64,000 nt of DNA. Source: Bacillus halotolerans (GTDB lineage: Bacteria > Bacillota > Bacilli > Bacillales > Bacillaceae). The stretch is taken from positions 1-64,000 of the forward strand of contig NZ_LPVF01000013.1 in NCBI RefSeq assembly GCF_001517105.1, written 5' to 3'. The position numbers and the translations under genes were made by a program. Every line of letters begins with the position of its first letter. Positions within the stretch are counted from its first letter, which is position 1. The notes under the pieces are model-generated. The model was not told the origin of the DNA, searched no databases, and saw nothing but the letters and a program-made list of their open reading frames with translations. Of this stretch, positions 1 through 10,227 are shown in pieces.

Positions 1-1409
1 GCCTGACGTTCAAACAGCCCGTGCAACGTCGATGCTGAAGGGGAAATAGCTTTCGTTCTGTTAAACTCATACAAAACTTTTTCTTTCTCAGACTTTTCTG
101 CCATATCTAATTCTTTTATAGTACTATGCGGATTTTGAAGCGCGTTTTCCAGCAACGTAAGCAGGTGGTGCTGAATCCGTTTAATGTCCTCAAGAGAAAA
201 TAAGATATTTTGATAGTCGAAATTTAATTGAATGGCTCCAGTATCTATCCGCTCCTGTATTTGAACAGAAAGCTCGTTCGCGGTGTATCCGCTGAAATAA
301 AGCGCCGTCTCATAGTTCAAATCATCCGCTTTTTGCCACTGAAGCGGATGGTACTGCATTGATATACCGATCAGGTTGTGTAAATCCTTGTGTTCTTTTC
401 TTAATTCATTCACCAGCAAATTATAAGGAAATCTTTGGTGGCGCATGACTGAAAGCTGTTCTCTGCCGACACTGCGTGCAAAGGAAAGAAAATCGGCGTC
501 AGAATCAACCGTTTTTCTAATTGGAAGAGAACTGACAAACATGCCAAGCATTTCTTTCTCCGCCTTTGACCCCCTGTTTCCATAGTAGGTTCCGATCGCA
601 AGGTCCGTTTTAGAGGTGATGCGGCTGATACATATGTAAAATGAAGCCATAAATAAGGAAATCATACTGATTTTCTGTTCTTCGCAAAAAGCTTGGATGG
701 TATGGGCTAGGTAAGGTGAAAGTGTGATAGTATCTCTCGATGCGGAGGTACTCTGCTTTTGTGAAGTGCTCTGTCCGGTTAGTGAGTGGTATACCGGAGG
801 CTGTTGGTAGGTTTGCGTCCAAAACAAATGGTCTTTTTCAAAACGTGAAGATTGTAAGTACTGCCTCTCTTTTTCTATGTAGCTAATGTAGGAAGGCTCT
901 TGCTCATCGGGTACAGGCTCCCCTTTTTTGATTTTTTGATACAGATCAATAATTTGATTTCCCAGCAAATTTAAAGAGATGCCATCCATGATAATATGAT
1001 GGAATTTCGCATATAACCAAATCTCATGAGGATGGATTCTAAGGAGATAAAATTGATACAGAGGCGAATCAAGCAGCTTAAACGGAATTCTGGCTTGATC
1101 ATGAATCCATTGCTCTGTTTCTGTCATTTCAGCATTTGTAAAATCTATTATTTCAAGTGATAATCCTTTGTATTCTGCAAGATACAGACGAGGCTCTGAC
1201 TCCGATTCAATTCCTTCTGTCAGTTGGAACCTGATTGCATCATTACGGGAGATTGAAAGGTTCAGAGCCAGCTGAAGAGCATCAAGATCAACATCACCCC
1301 TGAATTTTACACAGGCGGTCAGATTACAGATGCTTGTACCAGGCTCCAACAGTTCAGTAAACCAAACTCTCCTTTGGGCATGAGTTAAACCATAAGTATT
1401 TTCTTTCAA
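1..1409 (-). CDS. ppsA: Plipastatin/fengycin synthetase subunit A, N-terminal condensation domain (partial)
   Basis: Only the first ~470 residues of a nonribosomal peptide synthetase lie here; the gene runs off the left edge. The minus-strand reading frame is open from a TTG start (1407-1409) preceded by GGAGGG. The protein begins KENTYGLTHAQRRVW, typical of a starter condensation domain, and the catalytic HHxxxDG motif appears as HHIIMDG near 980-1001. A starter C domain joins the fatty acyl chain to the first amino acid of the lipopeptide. The leftmost bases encode the linker into the adenylation domain (TLHGLFERQ). Its place upstream of dacC and similarity to the remembered B. subtilis PpsA support the name. 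The peptide product cannot be read from this fragment. Confidence 0.9.
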   Translation of the reverse strand, partial: MKENTYGLTHAQRRVWFTELLEPGTSICNLTACVKFRGDVDLDALQLALNLSISRNDAIRFQLTEGIESESEPRLYLAEYKGLSLEIIDFTNAEMTETEQWIHDQARIPFKLLDSPLYQFYLLRIHPHEIWLYAKFHHIIMDGISLNLLGNQIIDLYQKIKKGEPVPDEQEPSYISYIEKERQYLQSSRFEKDHLFWTQTYQQPPVYHSLTGQSTSQKQSTSASRDTITLSPYLAHTIQAFCEEQKISMISLFMASFYICISRITSKTDLAIGTYYGNRGSKAEKEMLGMFVSSLPIRKTVDSDADFLSFARSVGREQLSVMRHQRFPYNLLVNELRKEHKDLHNLIGISMQYHPLQWQKADDLNYETALYFSGYTANELSVQIQERIDTGAIQLNFDYQNILFSLEDIKRIQHHLLTLLENALQNPHSTIKELDMAEKSEKEKVLYEFNRTKAISPSASTLHGLFERQ

Positions 1410-1842
1410 CGAATTCCCTCCAATTCTAATTTATAAGAGGATAAGAAACTGAAATAATTACAATAAAAAGAAATTATATGACTATATAATCCATATATGC
1501 ATTATATTAACCGAATTTTTTTAAAGTACAATAAAAAATATAAAATTTTTATAACATTTTTTTGAATATAGTATTAATTATTTATTTTTCTTGATTGATT
1601 TTATTAGGATTTCGAATGTAAAGTTATGAAAGTATCGATTTTTAATAGTTCTTCATCACTAGATTTTTTCTTCAATTATTTAATTTCATATGAGGATAGT
1701 GTTGGACCGTTTATAAGATATTCTCCGCCTCAGTATCAGGTTACATTTCTACAATATTTAGCTGAATGTTTTAAAAACAAGCGCGATAATGTAAAAAGAA
1801 ACATAAAAAAACCTGTTTTCCACGAAAACAGGTTTAGCGTTT
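1410..1842. other. AT-rich intergenic region between ppsA and dacC
   Basis: This should hold the ppsA promoter and leader. It is very AT-rich with long A and T runs upstream of the ppsA start. A 78-codon open frame on the plus strand (1626-1862) has no convincing ribosome binding site and runs through the dacC terminator, so I do not call it a gene. Confidence 0.5.
1806..1836 (-). terminator. dacC terminator
   Basis: A perfect hairpin AAACCTGTTTTC/GAAAACAGGTTT read on the minus strand is followed by a T run, directly after the dacC stop codon. Confidence 0.85.
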
Positions 1843-3318
1843 TTATTGATTTGCCAAGATAACAGCAATTTGATCCTCAATGTCTTTGCCATCCGAGTCA
1901 TCAATCAGACCGTTTAGAAGAATAGAGAAAACGAGCGTTTTTCCGCTCTTTGTTTCTGCATAGCCAGACAGAGAGCTGACAGTGCTTAACGACCCGGTCT
2001 TTGCCCTTATCTTTCTTTCTGCCGGGGTGTCTTTCATGCGGTTTCTTAGCGTCCCGCCTACCAGTCTGTCACTGTTCCCCGCTTCCGGCAGAGCATGCAG
2101 ATAAGGTTGAAACCACTTTTCATCTTGAATGTCATATAAGAGCTTTGTGATTTGGTCTGATGATACGGCGTTGATATGAGAGACCCCGGAACCGTCCCTC
2201 AAAATAAGTGTTTTGGGATCAACGCTGAAATTCGGAAGCGTACTGTTTAGCACTTCAAGCCCTTTTTCCCAGCTGCCCTCTCCTTTTTCCGCTTTCCCCA
2301 TCTCTTTTACAAGTACCTCGGCGTGCCCGTTATTGCTTAATTTCATAAAAGGAAGAAATAGCTTAGACAAAGGCATTGAGTGATGAGAGGCCAGTATGTC
2401 TGAAGAGTCGGGCGCTGTGCCCATTATGATTTTCCCTTTTACTGTAATGCCTTGTTTTTTAAGAGCCTGCTTAAATAAATCTAAAGCATATCCTGCCGGC
2501 TCCCAGACGGAAATCCACTCTTTTGTTTTGCTCGCATCAACCGGTATGCTCCCTTTAATCGTAATAGTGTTGGTTCCATGTTCTCTTTCGATAGAAAGAT
2601 CTTTCTTTTTTCCTGCCTCAACTGTTTTCGCCTCATTCTCAATCGCTACATAATCCGTTTTTGGTGACACTGATATTGCTGGCTTTTGTCCTTCTTTCTT
2701 TCCCGGACTGGCTTCTACTATCACAGTGCCTGCATCATAGTCCTCATTTGGAGACGCTGTCAGTGCGGAAATTTGTGCGCCGTAATAAGTGTACTCATCA
2801 CTCCATGGCAAATCAGGCGAATAGCGGATATGATCATACCATGAGTCATCGGCGACAAGATTGCCTTTTATGGACTTGATGCCGGATTTTTTCAGCTTTT
2901 CGGCCATTTGATCAAAATCAGCTGGTAAAAGTGTCGGATCTCCTTTTCCTTTCAGATAAAGGTTGCCATTCAGCTTTTGTCCTTTGAGGCGGCCGTCTGT
3001 CCGCACTTCTGTTGTGAAAGAAAAATCCTCACCGAGAACAGAAAGTGCCGCGGCGGCTGTAAAAAGCTTCAAAGAAGAGGCGGGTCTCATCCGGACATCC
3101 CCTAAATGGTCGTATAAGACGTCGCCTGTTTCTGCAGAACGGACAGTAATGCCAGCCATTGCGCCTTTTAAAGCAGGTTCATTGGCTAAAATGGTTTCAA
3201 TCTGCCCGGCAAGTGTATCCTGTTCTTCAGCCGCATGTGCAGCATGATGCATATATGGAATGGAAGCAAAGATGAAAAGCAGCAATATTACAAAATAAAG
3301 CTTCATGCTTTTTCTCAT
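1843..3318 (-). CDS. dacC: D-alanyl-D-alanine carboxypeptidase/endopeptidase PBP4a
   Basis: A 491-residue class C penicillin-binding protein of the S13 peptidase family, acting outside the membrane on peptidoglycan stem peptides. A signal peptide covers roughly residues 1-30. The three active-site motifs are visible: SxxK as S81-S-L-K84, SxN as SNN (in KLSNNGHAE), and KTG (in RAKTGSLS). The long insert between SxxK and SxN is usual for PBP4a. It lies 26 nt downstream of the mutarotase-like gene on the same strand, so the two form an operon, as in B. subtilis. It ends at a strong terminator. DacC is a late stationary-phase protein in B. subtilis (established knowledge). Confidence 0.95.
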   Translation of the reverse strand: MRKSMKLYFVILLLFIFASIPYMHHAAHAAEEQDTLAGQIETILANEPALKGAMAGITVRSAETGDVLYDHLGDVRMRPASSLKLFTAAAALSVLGEDFSFTTEVRTDGRLKGQKLNGNLYLKGKGDPTLLPADFDQMAEKLKKSGIKSIKGNLVADDSWYDHIRYSPDLPWSDEYTYYGAQISALTASPNEDYDAGTVIVEASPGKKEGQKPAISVSPKTDYVAIENEAKTVEAGKKKDLSIEREHGTNTITIKGSIPVDASKTKEWISVWEPAGYALDLFKQALKKQGITVKGKIIMGTAPDSSDILASHHSMPLSKLFLPFMKLSNNGHAEVLVKEMGKAEKGEGSWEKGLEVLNSTLPNFSVDPKTLILRDGSGVSHINAVSSDQITKLLYDIQDEKWFQPYLHALPEAGNSDRLVGGTLRNRMKDTPAERKIRAKTGSLSTVSSLSGYAETKSGKTLVFSILLNGLIDDSDGKDIEDQIAVILANQ

Positions 3319-3344
3319 TTTCTTATCCCGCCTCTCCTGAATGG

Positions 3345-4325
<981 letters not shown>

Positions 4326-4422
4326 TCAACCTCTCCTTAATTCAATGCTTATATATGAATTCAATTCAGTGTGCACTATTTCCTCCATTTTATGTTTTCC
4401 CTTTAGTCTTTAAGTAAACAAA

Positions 4423-4456
4423 AAACACCATTCAAAATGAACGGTGTTCTCTTGGA
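4423..4456 (-). terminator. yoeA terminator
   Basis: The inverted repeat AACACCATTCa/tGAACGGTGTT with an adjoining A run (T run on the minus strand) lies just past the yoeA stop. Confidence 0.75.
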
Positions 4457-4458
4457 GT

Positions 4459-5850
4459 TTATTGAATCAGACGTGTAATCTGCTTCTTTTTCCAAATGAA
4501 TTGATAATACCCGTAAATCAAAAGCAAACTCACGGCAAATGCTGCCGGATAGCCTACCCAAATGCCGAGTATTTCAAGATTTGTATAGTGAGACAGAACA
4601 AACGCGACCGGCACTTCGATTCCCCAGATGGCGAAAATACTGATGAGGGTCGGCCATAAAACCGTTCCGCTTGCACGCATCGTCGCAGAAATAATTTGGG
4701 CATTCCCAAACAGCAAATAGCTCCATAACGTAATCATCAAAAGCCTGTGTGCAATGTAAAGGGTATCTTTCTCGGTCAAAAATAATGCTAAAATCTGATG
4801 TGCAAAAAGATAGATAAGGAGGATCAGCACACCGCCAATGATATAATTCAGCCAAATGCCGACCCGAATGACTTGCTTTAACCGGTCAAACTCATTCGCT
4901 CCAATAGATTGAGCGGCGAAAATAGACACCGCGATCCCCAGACTGACAGCCGGCATTTGCACATAGCTGGCTACCTGATTGACCACGCCATATGCTGCGG
5001 TTGCATCAGAGCCATAATGATTGACGAATGAAATGACCGCTATTTCCGATAGTGAGACGAGAATCATGTTAATGCTTGACGGAATACCAAGACGCAGCAG
5101 AAGAGCCAGCAATTCCTTATCCATTTTCAAATAACGCCGCACTGTCTTATCAAATTGCAGCGGGTGTTTCGTTTTCCGCAGATACACCAACAATACGATA
5201 AAGGTCACAATTGTAGAAATAACGGTTGCGTAAGCAGAGCCGTAAATGCCCAGCTTCGGCAAGCCGAACATACCGAGAATTAAGATCGGTAAAAGTGCTA
5301 TATTGATGACTGTGCTTACAATCAATGTATAAAAAGGTGTCTTAGAATCTCCTGTCCCCCGCAAGAATGTGGTATAAGCAAAATATAAAAACATAAACGG
5401 CATTGCGCAAAATAAGATACGCGCATAGCTGACACTGACATGAATTACATTTTCCGGCGTGCCCATGAGACGCAGAATATCTAAGGTGAATATACTGCCG
5501 ATCACAGCTAACACAATTCCTAATAAAAAGGTGAATGTCAGCGTTGTTCCGACAACGGCCTTTAACCGTTCCTCATTTTTTGCCCCATAGGCTTGCCCGA
5601 TAAGAATGGAACTGCCGGAACCGATGCCGATCGTAAATGAAATGAGAAGAAAAAACAGCGGGAAAAAGGATGAGACAGCTGCAAGCGCATCTACGCCAAG
5701 CCATCTGCCCACAGCGACCATCCCGACTAATTGGCCCACTGATTGCAGCACATTGCTCAGAAGGAGCGGCACTAAAAATAGTGACATTGACCGCCAAACA
5801 GATGGATTGCTCTTCTTCTTAGATACGGGATTTTCTTGTAATGTTTCCAT
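4459..5850 (-). CDS. yoeA: MATE family multidrug/Na+ antiporter
   Basis: A hydrophobic 463-residue membrane protein with about twelve predicted transmembrane helices in two related halves, the pattern of the MATE efflux family. The N-terminal half contains the typical GSGSSILIGQAYGA stretch. I place the start at METLQENPV (ATG at 5848-5850) because AAAGGAG lies just upstream; the open frame extends further 5' but without a good ribosome binding site. It stands alone, divergent from iseA. The substrate cannot be told from the sequence. Confidence 0.9.
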   Translation of the reverse strand: METLQENPVSKKKSNPSVWRSMSLFLVPLLLSNVLQSVGQLVGMVAVGRWLGVDALAAVSSFFPLFFLLISFTIGIGSGSSILIGQAYGAKNEERLKAVVGTTLTFTFLLGIVLAVIGSIFTLDILRLMGTPENVIHVSVSYARILFCAMPFMFLYFAYTTFLRGTGDSKTPFYTLIVSTVINIALLPILILGMFGLPKLGIYGSAYATVISTIVTFIVLLVYLRKTKHPLQFDKTVRRYLKMDKELLALLLRLGIPSSINMILVSLSEIAVISFVNHYGSDATAAYGVVNQVASYVQMPAVSLGIAVSIFAAQSIGANEFDRLKQVIRVGIWLNYIIGGVLILLIYLFAHQILALFLTEKDTLYIAHRLLMITLWSYLLFGNAQIISATMRASGTVLWPTLISIFAIWGIEVPVAFVLSHYTNLEILGIWVGYPAAFAVSLLLIYGYYQFIWKKKQITRLIQ

Positions 5851-6069
5851 ATGAATGACTCCTTTATTTAAACTCGTTTCACTAACGTGCTCCCGTTTCT
5901 TTTGAAATGAACACGACATGCAACATGTAACTATTCACCACAGTACTTATAAAACCCTTCCCGATTCTCCTATTTTTACACATTTTTCAATCTGCCAGAA
6001 TAAACTAGTGCGATACAGCATAGTCTTTTGGTGAGATGAAAGAATAAAAAATAATTTATGCAAAAGTAT

Positions 6070-6104
6070 TGTAATCTAAACGTAACTATTGTAACATTTG
6101 TAAC
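6070..6104 (+). promoter_or_regulatory. Candidate WalR boxes upstream of iseA
   Basis: TGTAAT-N5-CGTAAC (6070-6086) fits the WalR pattern TGTWAH-N5-TGTWAH with one mismatch. It is followed by two TGTAAC copies at 6090-6095 and 6099-6104, so four half-sites line up. B. subtilis iseA is repressed by WalR (established knowledge); binding here is inferred. Confidence 0.6.
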
Positions 6105-6138
6105 ATAAGAGAAAGAGATTTTAAAGGAGAGAGCCACA

Positions 6139-6684
6139 TTGAAAAAATATCTTCTATTTCTAACCACTATTGCACTTATTCTGTCATTAAACACAAATGC
6201 ATTTGCGAAAAACACATCCGGGGATTTATCACAAAAACAAGCATTGCAGCTGGCGCTAACAGCAAGAGAGCATTTTTGGAATACAATGAGCGGACACAAT
6301 CCAAAAGCGAAAAAAGCAGTTTGCCCATCAGGCACATTCGAGCATCAAAACCTTCAGTACGTATACATGTGCAGTGACCTTGGTACAAAAGAAAAAGCTG
6401 TGAATTACTTAACACCTATTTTCTCAAAAACAGCGATTGAAAAAGGCTTTAAAGACTATCATTTCGTTGTCTCAAAAGGAAAACTGGCTGTTCCGGTCGG
6501 TGACGGAGACAATCTCTTAAATTGGAAAAAATCAACCGCTAAACTCATTTCTAAAAAAGGCGGCACAGTCACATATGAATTTACCGTTCCTACTTTGGAC
6601 GGATCACCTTCAGCAAAACGGAAAGTGACATTTGTAAAAGAGAATAAAAAGTGGAAAGTAAATCGCTTTGACGCAGTTATATAA
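6139..6684 (+). CDS. iseA: Secreted inhibitor of cell-separation autolysins
   Basis: A 181-residue secreted protein starting at TTG (6139) behind AAGGAGAG. The signal peptide ends at about AFA (residue 23). The sequence is nearly the same as the remembered B. subtilis IseA (YoeB), which binds the catalytic domain of NlpC/P60 D,L-endopeptidases such as LytE and LytF and slows cell-wall breakdown. Two cysteines (in AVCPSG and YMCSD) sit about 20 residues apart. It is monocistronic with a strong terminator, and the upstream TGTAAC repeats point to WalRK control. Confidence 0.93.
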   Translation: MKKYLLFLTTIALILSLNTNAFAKNTSGDLSQKQALQLALTAREHFWNTMSGHNPKAKKAVCPSGTFEHQNLQYVYMCSDLGTKEKAVNYLTPIFSKTAIEKGFKDYHFVVSKGKLAVPVGDGDNLLNWKKSTAKLISKKGGTVTYEFTVPTLDGSPSAKRKVTFVKENKKWKVNRFDAVI

Positions 6685-6720
6685 GAAAAAACGCCCGAGA
6701 AAAACGGGCGTTTTTTATGT
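6684..6720 (+). terminator. iseA terminator
   Basis: AAAAAACGCCCG-AGAAAAA-CGGGCGTTTTTT right after the iseA stop. Confidence 0.9.
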
Positions 6721-6771
6721 TCAGCATAAAAAAGCAACGGACGTATCGTCCATTGCCCTTTTGTTTTATTA

Positions 6772-6844
6772 CGCTCTAGGAGAGATTCGAACTCCCGACC
6801 TGCAGTTTAGGAAACTGCTGCACTATCCGCTGTGCTACTAGAGC
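6772..6844 (-). tRNA. tRNA-Arg (anticodon CCU)
   Basis: Seventy-three nucleotides fold as a tRNA: acceptor stem GCTCTAG/CTAGAGC with discriminator G, D arm, anticodon stem GCAGT/ACTGC around loop TTCCTAA (anticodon CCT), and a T arm with GTTCGAATC. CCU reads the AGG arginine codon. The CCA end is not encoded. It lies 54 nt downstream of the recombinase gene on the same strand, so read-through transcription is possible. Confidence 0.95.
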
Positions 6845-6898
6845 TTTTTTGATATCTATATAGTAGCTCCGATTGTCACGATTTTCAAGCGATTTGAT

Positions 6899-7447
6899 TT
6901 ACAGCCCTCCAAATACCTTATAAGCAGCTCTTGTTGTATCTTCATCGATTCCAATATAACGCATTGTAATTGAAGGTGATGAATGATTAAGAATCCTCTG
7001 CAGCTCAGCGATATCTTTTGTCCGCTGGTAGAAATGATAGCCAAATGTTTTCCGGAGCGTATGGGTCCCTATTTCCTCAAGTCCGCACGCTTCGGCTGCC
7101 TCTCTTAAAATTCTGTATGCCTGAATGCGTGAAATTGGCTTTCTGGTTCGGACAGATTTAAAGAGATATTCATTTTCTTTCATGTCTTTCGTATACTCGT
7201 ATATTTCTGCTTTCAAAGATTCTAAAATGAGAATCTTCCTTTTCTTTTTTGTTTTGCTTTCAGTCGCCCATAAATGGTCTTTATTTCTGACATCTTTCAC
7301 TTGAAGCGGCAAAATATCAGAAATTCGGAGCGCGCTGTTAATGCCGAAAATAAATAAAAAATAATCACGCTTGTTTTTGCTGCGTAAATACTGTTTCACA
7401 TCTTGAATTTTCTCTAAACTGCGGATCGGCTGTACAATATGCATCAA
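6899..7447 (-). CDS. yoeC: Tyrosine recombinase (phage-type integrase)
   Basis: A 182-residue tyrosine recombinase made almost wholly of the catalytic domain. Visible catalytic residues are R in ALRISD, H-x-x-R in THTLRKTFG, H in LNHSSPSIT, and the nucleophile Y in TMRYIG. It lacks the usual arm-binding N-terminal domain, so it resembles minimal XerC/D-like recombinases. It sits next to a tRNA gene and 312 nt from an excisionase-like gene, the usual parts of an integrative element, but no cargo is visible. The upstream region carries repeated TTATGTAAC motifs. Confidence 0.88.
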   Translation of the reverse strand: MMHIVQPIRSLEKIQDVKQYLRSKNKRDYFLFIFGINSALRISDILPLQVKDVRNKDHLWATESKTKKKRKILILESLKAEIYEYTKDMKENEYLFKSVRTRKPISRIQAYRILREAAEACGLEEIGTHTLRKTFGYHFYQRTKDIAELQRILNHSSPSITMRYIGIDEDTTRAAYKVFGGL

Positions 7448-7465
7448 AAAACTCCTTAAAAACCG

Positions 7466-7567
7466 TTATGTAACGTTTTGAGGTCTATGTTACTATTATA
7501 GCGGAAAAACGTTGAATGTCAAAGTTCGGAGGCATTTATGTAACATAATATACATAGTGTTACATAA
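7466..7567. repeat. TTATGTAAC repeats upstream of the recombinase gene
   Basis: TTATGTAAC occurs at 7466-7474 and 7536-7544 and, inverted, as GTTACATAA at 7559-7567. A related CTATGTTAC lies at 7485-7493. The last pair forms an inverted repeat with 9-bp arms around 14 bp. It may be an operator or a recombinase-binding site. The rest of this 312-nt gap shows no gene. Confidence 0.6.
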
Positions 7568-7734
7568 GCAGAAAAAAGATCTCTTGAAACGCCCTATCTT
7601 CTGAAATGACATTTACAGGCTCATATAAAGCTTTTTCAACTCCTGAGACAAATCACTCTAACCCTTCCCGAAAAAGCCCTTAAAACGCAATATGACGCTT
7701 TGCTTTTCGAGATACTCTCAAAAAAAGATGCAAA

Positions 7735-7760
7735 AAAAGACACAATTTCAAATTGTGTCC
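7735..7760 (-). terminator. yoeD terminator overlapping its stop codon
   Basis: GACACAATTT/AAATTGTGTC with a T run on the minus strand; the 3' end of the gene forms the hairpin's upstream arm. Confidence 0.8.
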
Positions 7761-7990
7761 TAATCCTCATCCTTTACATCAATATCTTCGGGGATCGGTT
7801 CATTTAATATTTCCTGCACGAGCGCTTTGTAATTCTCCAGCTGTTCGAGATGCGTTTTGAACTGTCCCTTATAAATCAAAAATTGCTCACCGTCATGAAC
7901 GGCCCTGATTTTTCCTTCGAGCACCAAACTTTTAATATAATCCTCTGAAAGATTTGCATATTCTGCTGTTTCTTTAATCGTTAAATACAT
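7760..7990 (-). CDS. yoeD: Excisionase-family DNA-binding protein
   Basis: A 76-residue protein opening with MYLTIKETAEYANLSEDYIKSL, the MerR/excisionase-type helix-turn-helix (helix, turn, recognition helix, then the wing IRAVHDGEQFLIYK). It ends in an acidic tail (EDIDVKDED). Proteins like this often direct a nearby recombinase or act as small repressors. It shares strand and neighbourhood with the recombinase gene but is separated by 312 nt, so it is probably transcribed on its own. Confidence 0.8.
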   Translation of the reverse strand: MYLTIKETAEYANLSEDYIKSLVLEGKIRAVHDGEQFLIYKGQFKTHLEQLENYKALVQEILNEPIPEDIDVKDED

Positions 7991-8172
7991 ATAGCATTCC
8001 TTTCTTAATCCGTATGCTGTTTCTACTATAGCACATGACTTACCCCAATATAATCAATTTCACACAGAAATAAGGCCGGATGATATAGATTATATACCAT
8101 TTGTCACTTGTGAAACCGCTGTATTTTTTTTACGCTAAGATTGTAACATAACAGCTTAATAGGAGGGAGAAC

Positions 8173-9936
8173 ATGAAAAAAACGTGGAACGTCTGTTTAG
8201 CAGCCCTGCTTAGTGTTCTGTTAGTCGCTGGAAGTGCTCCATTTCACGCGGAAGCTAAAAAGCCGCCCAAAGGCTATGACGAGTACAAACAAGTAGATGT
8301 AGGCAAAGACGGAATGGTTGCAACTGCGCATCCTCTTGCTTCAGAGATCGGAGCTGACGTCCTGAAAAAAGGCGGAAATGCCATTGACGCGGCGGTTGCC
8401 ATTCAGTTTGCGCTTAATGTCACAGAACCGATGATGTCAGGTATTGGCGGCGGCGGTTTTATGATGGTGTATGACGGAAAAACAAGAGATACGACGATCA
8501 TTGACAGCCGTGAACGCGCTCCCGCAGGCGCAACTCCGGATATGTTTCTCGATGAAAACGGCAAAGCGATACCCTTCTCCGAACGTGTCACAAAAGGTAC
8601 TGCTGTTGGTGTTCCGGGTACACTGAAAGGGCTGGAAAAAGCCTTGGATAAATGGGGAACCCGTTCGATGAAACAATTAATTTCCCCCTCTATTAAACTC
8701 GCTGATAAAGGCTTTCCGATTGATTCAGTGTTAGCAGATGCGATTTCTGATTATCAGGAAAAATTATCACGAACTGCCGCTAAGGATGTATTTCTGCCGA
8801 ATGGCGAGCCGCTTAAAGAAGGCGATACGCTCATTCAAAAAGATCTGGCCAAAACCTTTAAGCTCATTCGTTCGAAAGGCATAGACGCCTTTTACGAAGG
8901 CAGATTTGCCAAAGCCCTTTCTGATACTGTTCAGGATTTTGGGGGATCAATGACCGAAAAAGATTTAGAAAATTACGACATTACAATTGACGAACCGATT
9001 TGGGGAGAATATCAGGGCTATCAAATCGCAACGACTCCTCCTCCAAGCTCTGGCGGCGTGTTTTTGCTGCAAATGCTGAACATTCTCGATGATTTTAACC
9101 TTTCACAATATGATATCCGCTCATGGGAAAAATACCATCTGCTCGCTGAAACCATGCATTTGTCTTACGCTGACCGCGCGGCTTATGCAGGCGATCCCGA
9201 ATTTGTAAATGTTCCTCTCAAAGGTTTGCTTCACCCCGACTATATAAAAGAGCGCCAGCAATTAATCAGTTTAGATGAAGTCAACAAAAAACCAAAAGCC
9301 GGTGATCCTTGGAAATACGAAGAAGGAACCGCAAACTATAAGCAAGTCGAACAGCCGAATGATAAAGTAGACGGCCAAACGACACACTTTACCGTCGCGG
9401 ACCGCTGGGGCAATGTTGTTTCCTATACAACAACAATTGAACAGCTGTTTGGAACAGGTATTATGGTTCCTGATTACGGCGTCATTTTAAACAATGAACT
9501 AACAGATTTTGATGCGGTTCCAGGCGGAGCCAACGAAGTTCAGCCGAACAAGCGGCCATTAAGCAGCATGACGCCGACGATTTTGTTTAAAGATGACAAA
9601 CCAGTTCTCACCGTCGGATCTCCTGGAGGGGCAACGATTATTTCTTCCGTGCTGCAAACCATCCTCTATAGTATAGAATATGGAATGGAGTTAAAAGCAG
9701 CGGTTGAAGAGCCGAGAATTTACACAAACAGTATGAGCTCCTACAGATACGAAGACGGAGTTCCAGAGGATGTACTCAGCAAATTAAAAGACATGGGCCA
9801 TAAATTCAGCACAAGTCCAGTGGACATCGGAAACGTGCAAAGCATTTTTATCGACCGTGAAAACGGCACCTTCAAAGGAGTAGCCGATTCAAGCAGAAAC
9901 GGCGCAGCGATCGGAATTAATTTAAGACATAAATAA
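8173..9936 (+). CDS. ggt: Gamma-glutamyltranspeptidase, extracellular
   Basis: A 587-residue precursor with a signal peptide ending near AEA (residue 28). It is an N-terminal nucleophile hydrolase that cuts itself into two subunits at Thr403, visible as DGQ-TTHFT, and the new N-terminal threonine is the nucleophile. The glycine-rich GIGGGGF and the SPGGATI loop near the C-terminus belong to the glutamate-binding pocket. It hydrolyses gamma-glutamyl bonds in glutathione and poly-gamma-glutamate, supplying glutamate outside the cell. RBS is AGGAGGGAG. It stands alone and ends at a strong terminator. Confidence 0.97.
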   Translation: MKKTWNVCLAALLSVLLVAGSAPFHAEAKKPPKGYDEYKQVDVGKDGMVATAHPLASEIGADVLKKGGNAIDAAVAIQFALNVTEPMMSGIGGGGFMMVYDGKTRDTTIIDSRERAPAGATPDMFLDENGKAIPFSERVTKGTAVGVPGTLKGLEKALDKWGTRSMKQLISPSIKLADKGFPIDSVLADAISDYQEKLSRTAAKDVFLPNGEPLKEGDTLIQKDLAKTFKLIRSKGIDAFYEGRFAKALSDTVQDFGGSMTEKDLENYDITIDEPIWGEYQGYQIATTPPPSSGGVFLLQMLNILDDFNLSQYDIRSWEKYHLLAETMHLSYADRAAYAGDPEFVNVPLKGLLHPDYIKERQQLISLDEVNKKPKAGDPWKYEEGTANYKQVEQPNDKVDGQTTHFTVADRWGNVVSYTTTIEQLFGTGIMVPDYGVILNNELTDFDAVPGGANEVQPNKRPLSSMTPTILFKDDKPVLTVGSPGGATIISSVLQTILYSIEYGMELKAAVEEPRIYTNSMSSYRYEDGVPEDVLSKLKDMGHKFSTSPVDIGNVQSIFIDRENGTFKGVADSSRNGAAIGINLRHK

Positions 9937-9982
9937 AAAAGAAAAACTGTACTCATTTTTGCCGAGTACAGTTTTTTTGCTG
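9936..9982 (+). terminator. ggt terminator
   Basis: AAACTGTACTC/GAGTACAGTTT hairpin followed by seven T residues. Confidence 0.9.
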
Positions 9983-10227
9983 TGAACGATTAATCTTGCC
10001 TATGGTCCTCGCATACTCCTTAACGCGAATCTAATGTCGGTACGAATACCTTTCAATATAACATCCAGACATGTGCCAGATAACAATTCGAAACACATAA
10101 AGGTTTGATCAGCTAATCAATTCATAGACCTTAAAGCTTCTTTGTTTTTTTGAAAACAGTCTCTCCAGCTTACAAAAACAAAAATCTATCCCGTATCCCC
10201 TGCTATTCTTGAATCTTCTCTTCTTGA

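Noticed and set aside
1626-1862. 78-codon open frame between ppsA and dacC
   Set aside because: No ribosome binding site, runs through the dacC terminator and into dacC on the other strand; composition is that of AT-rich spacer.
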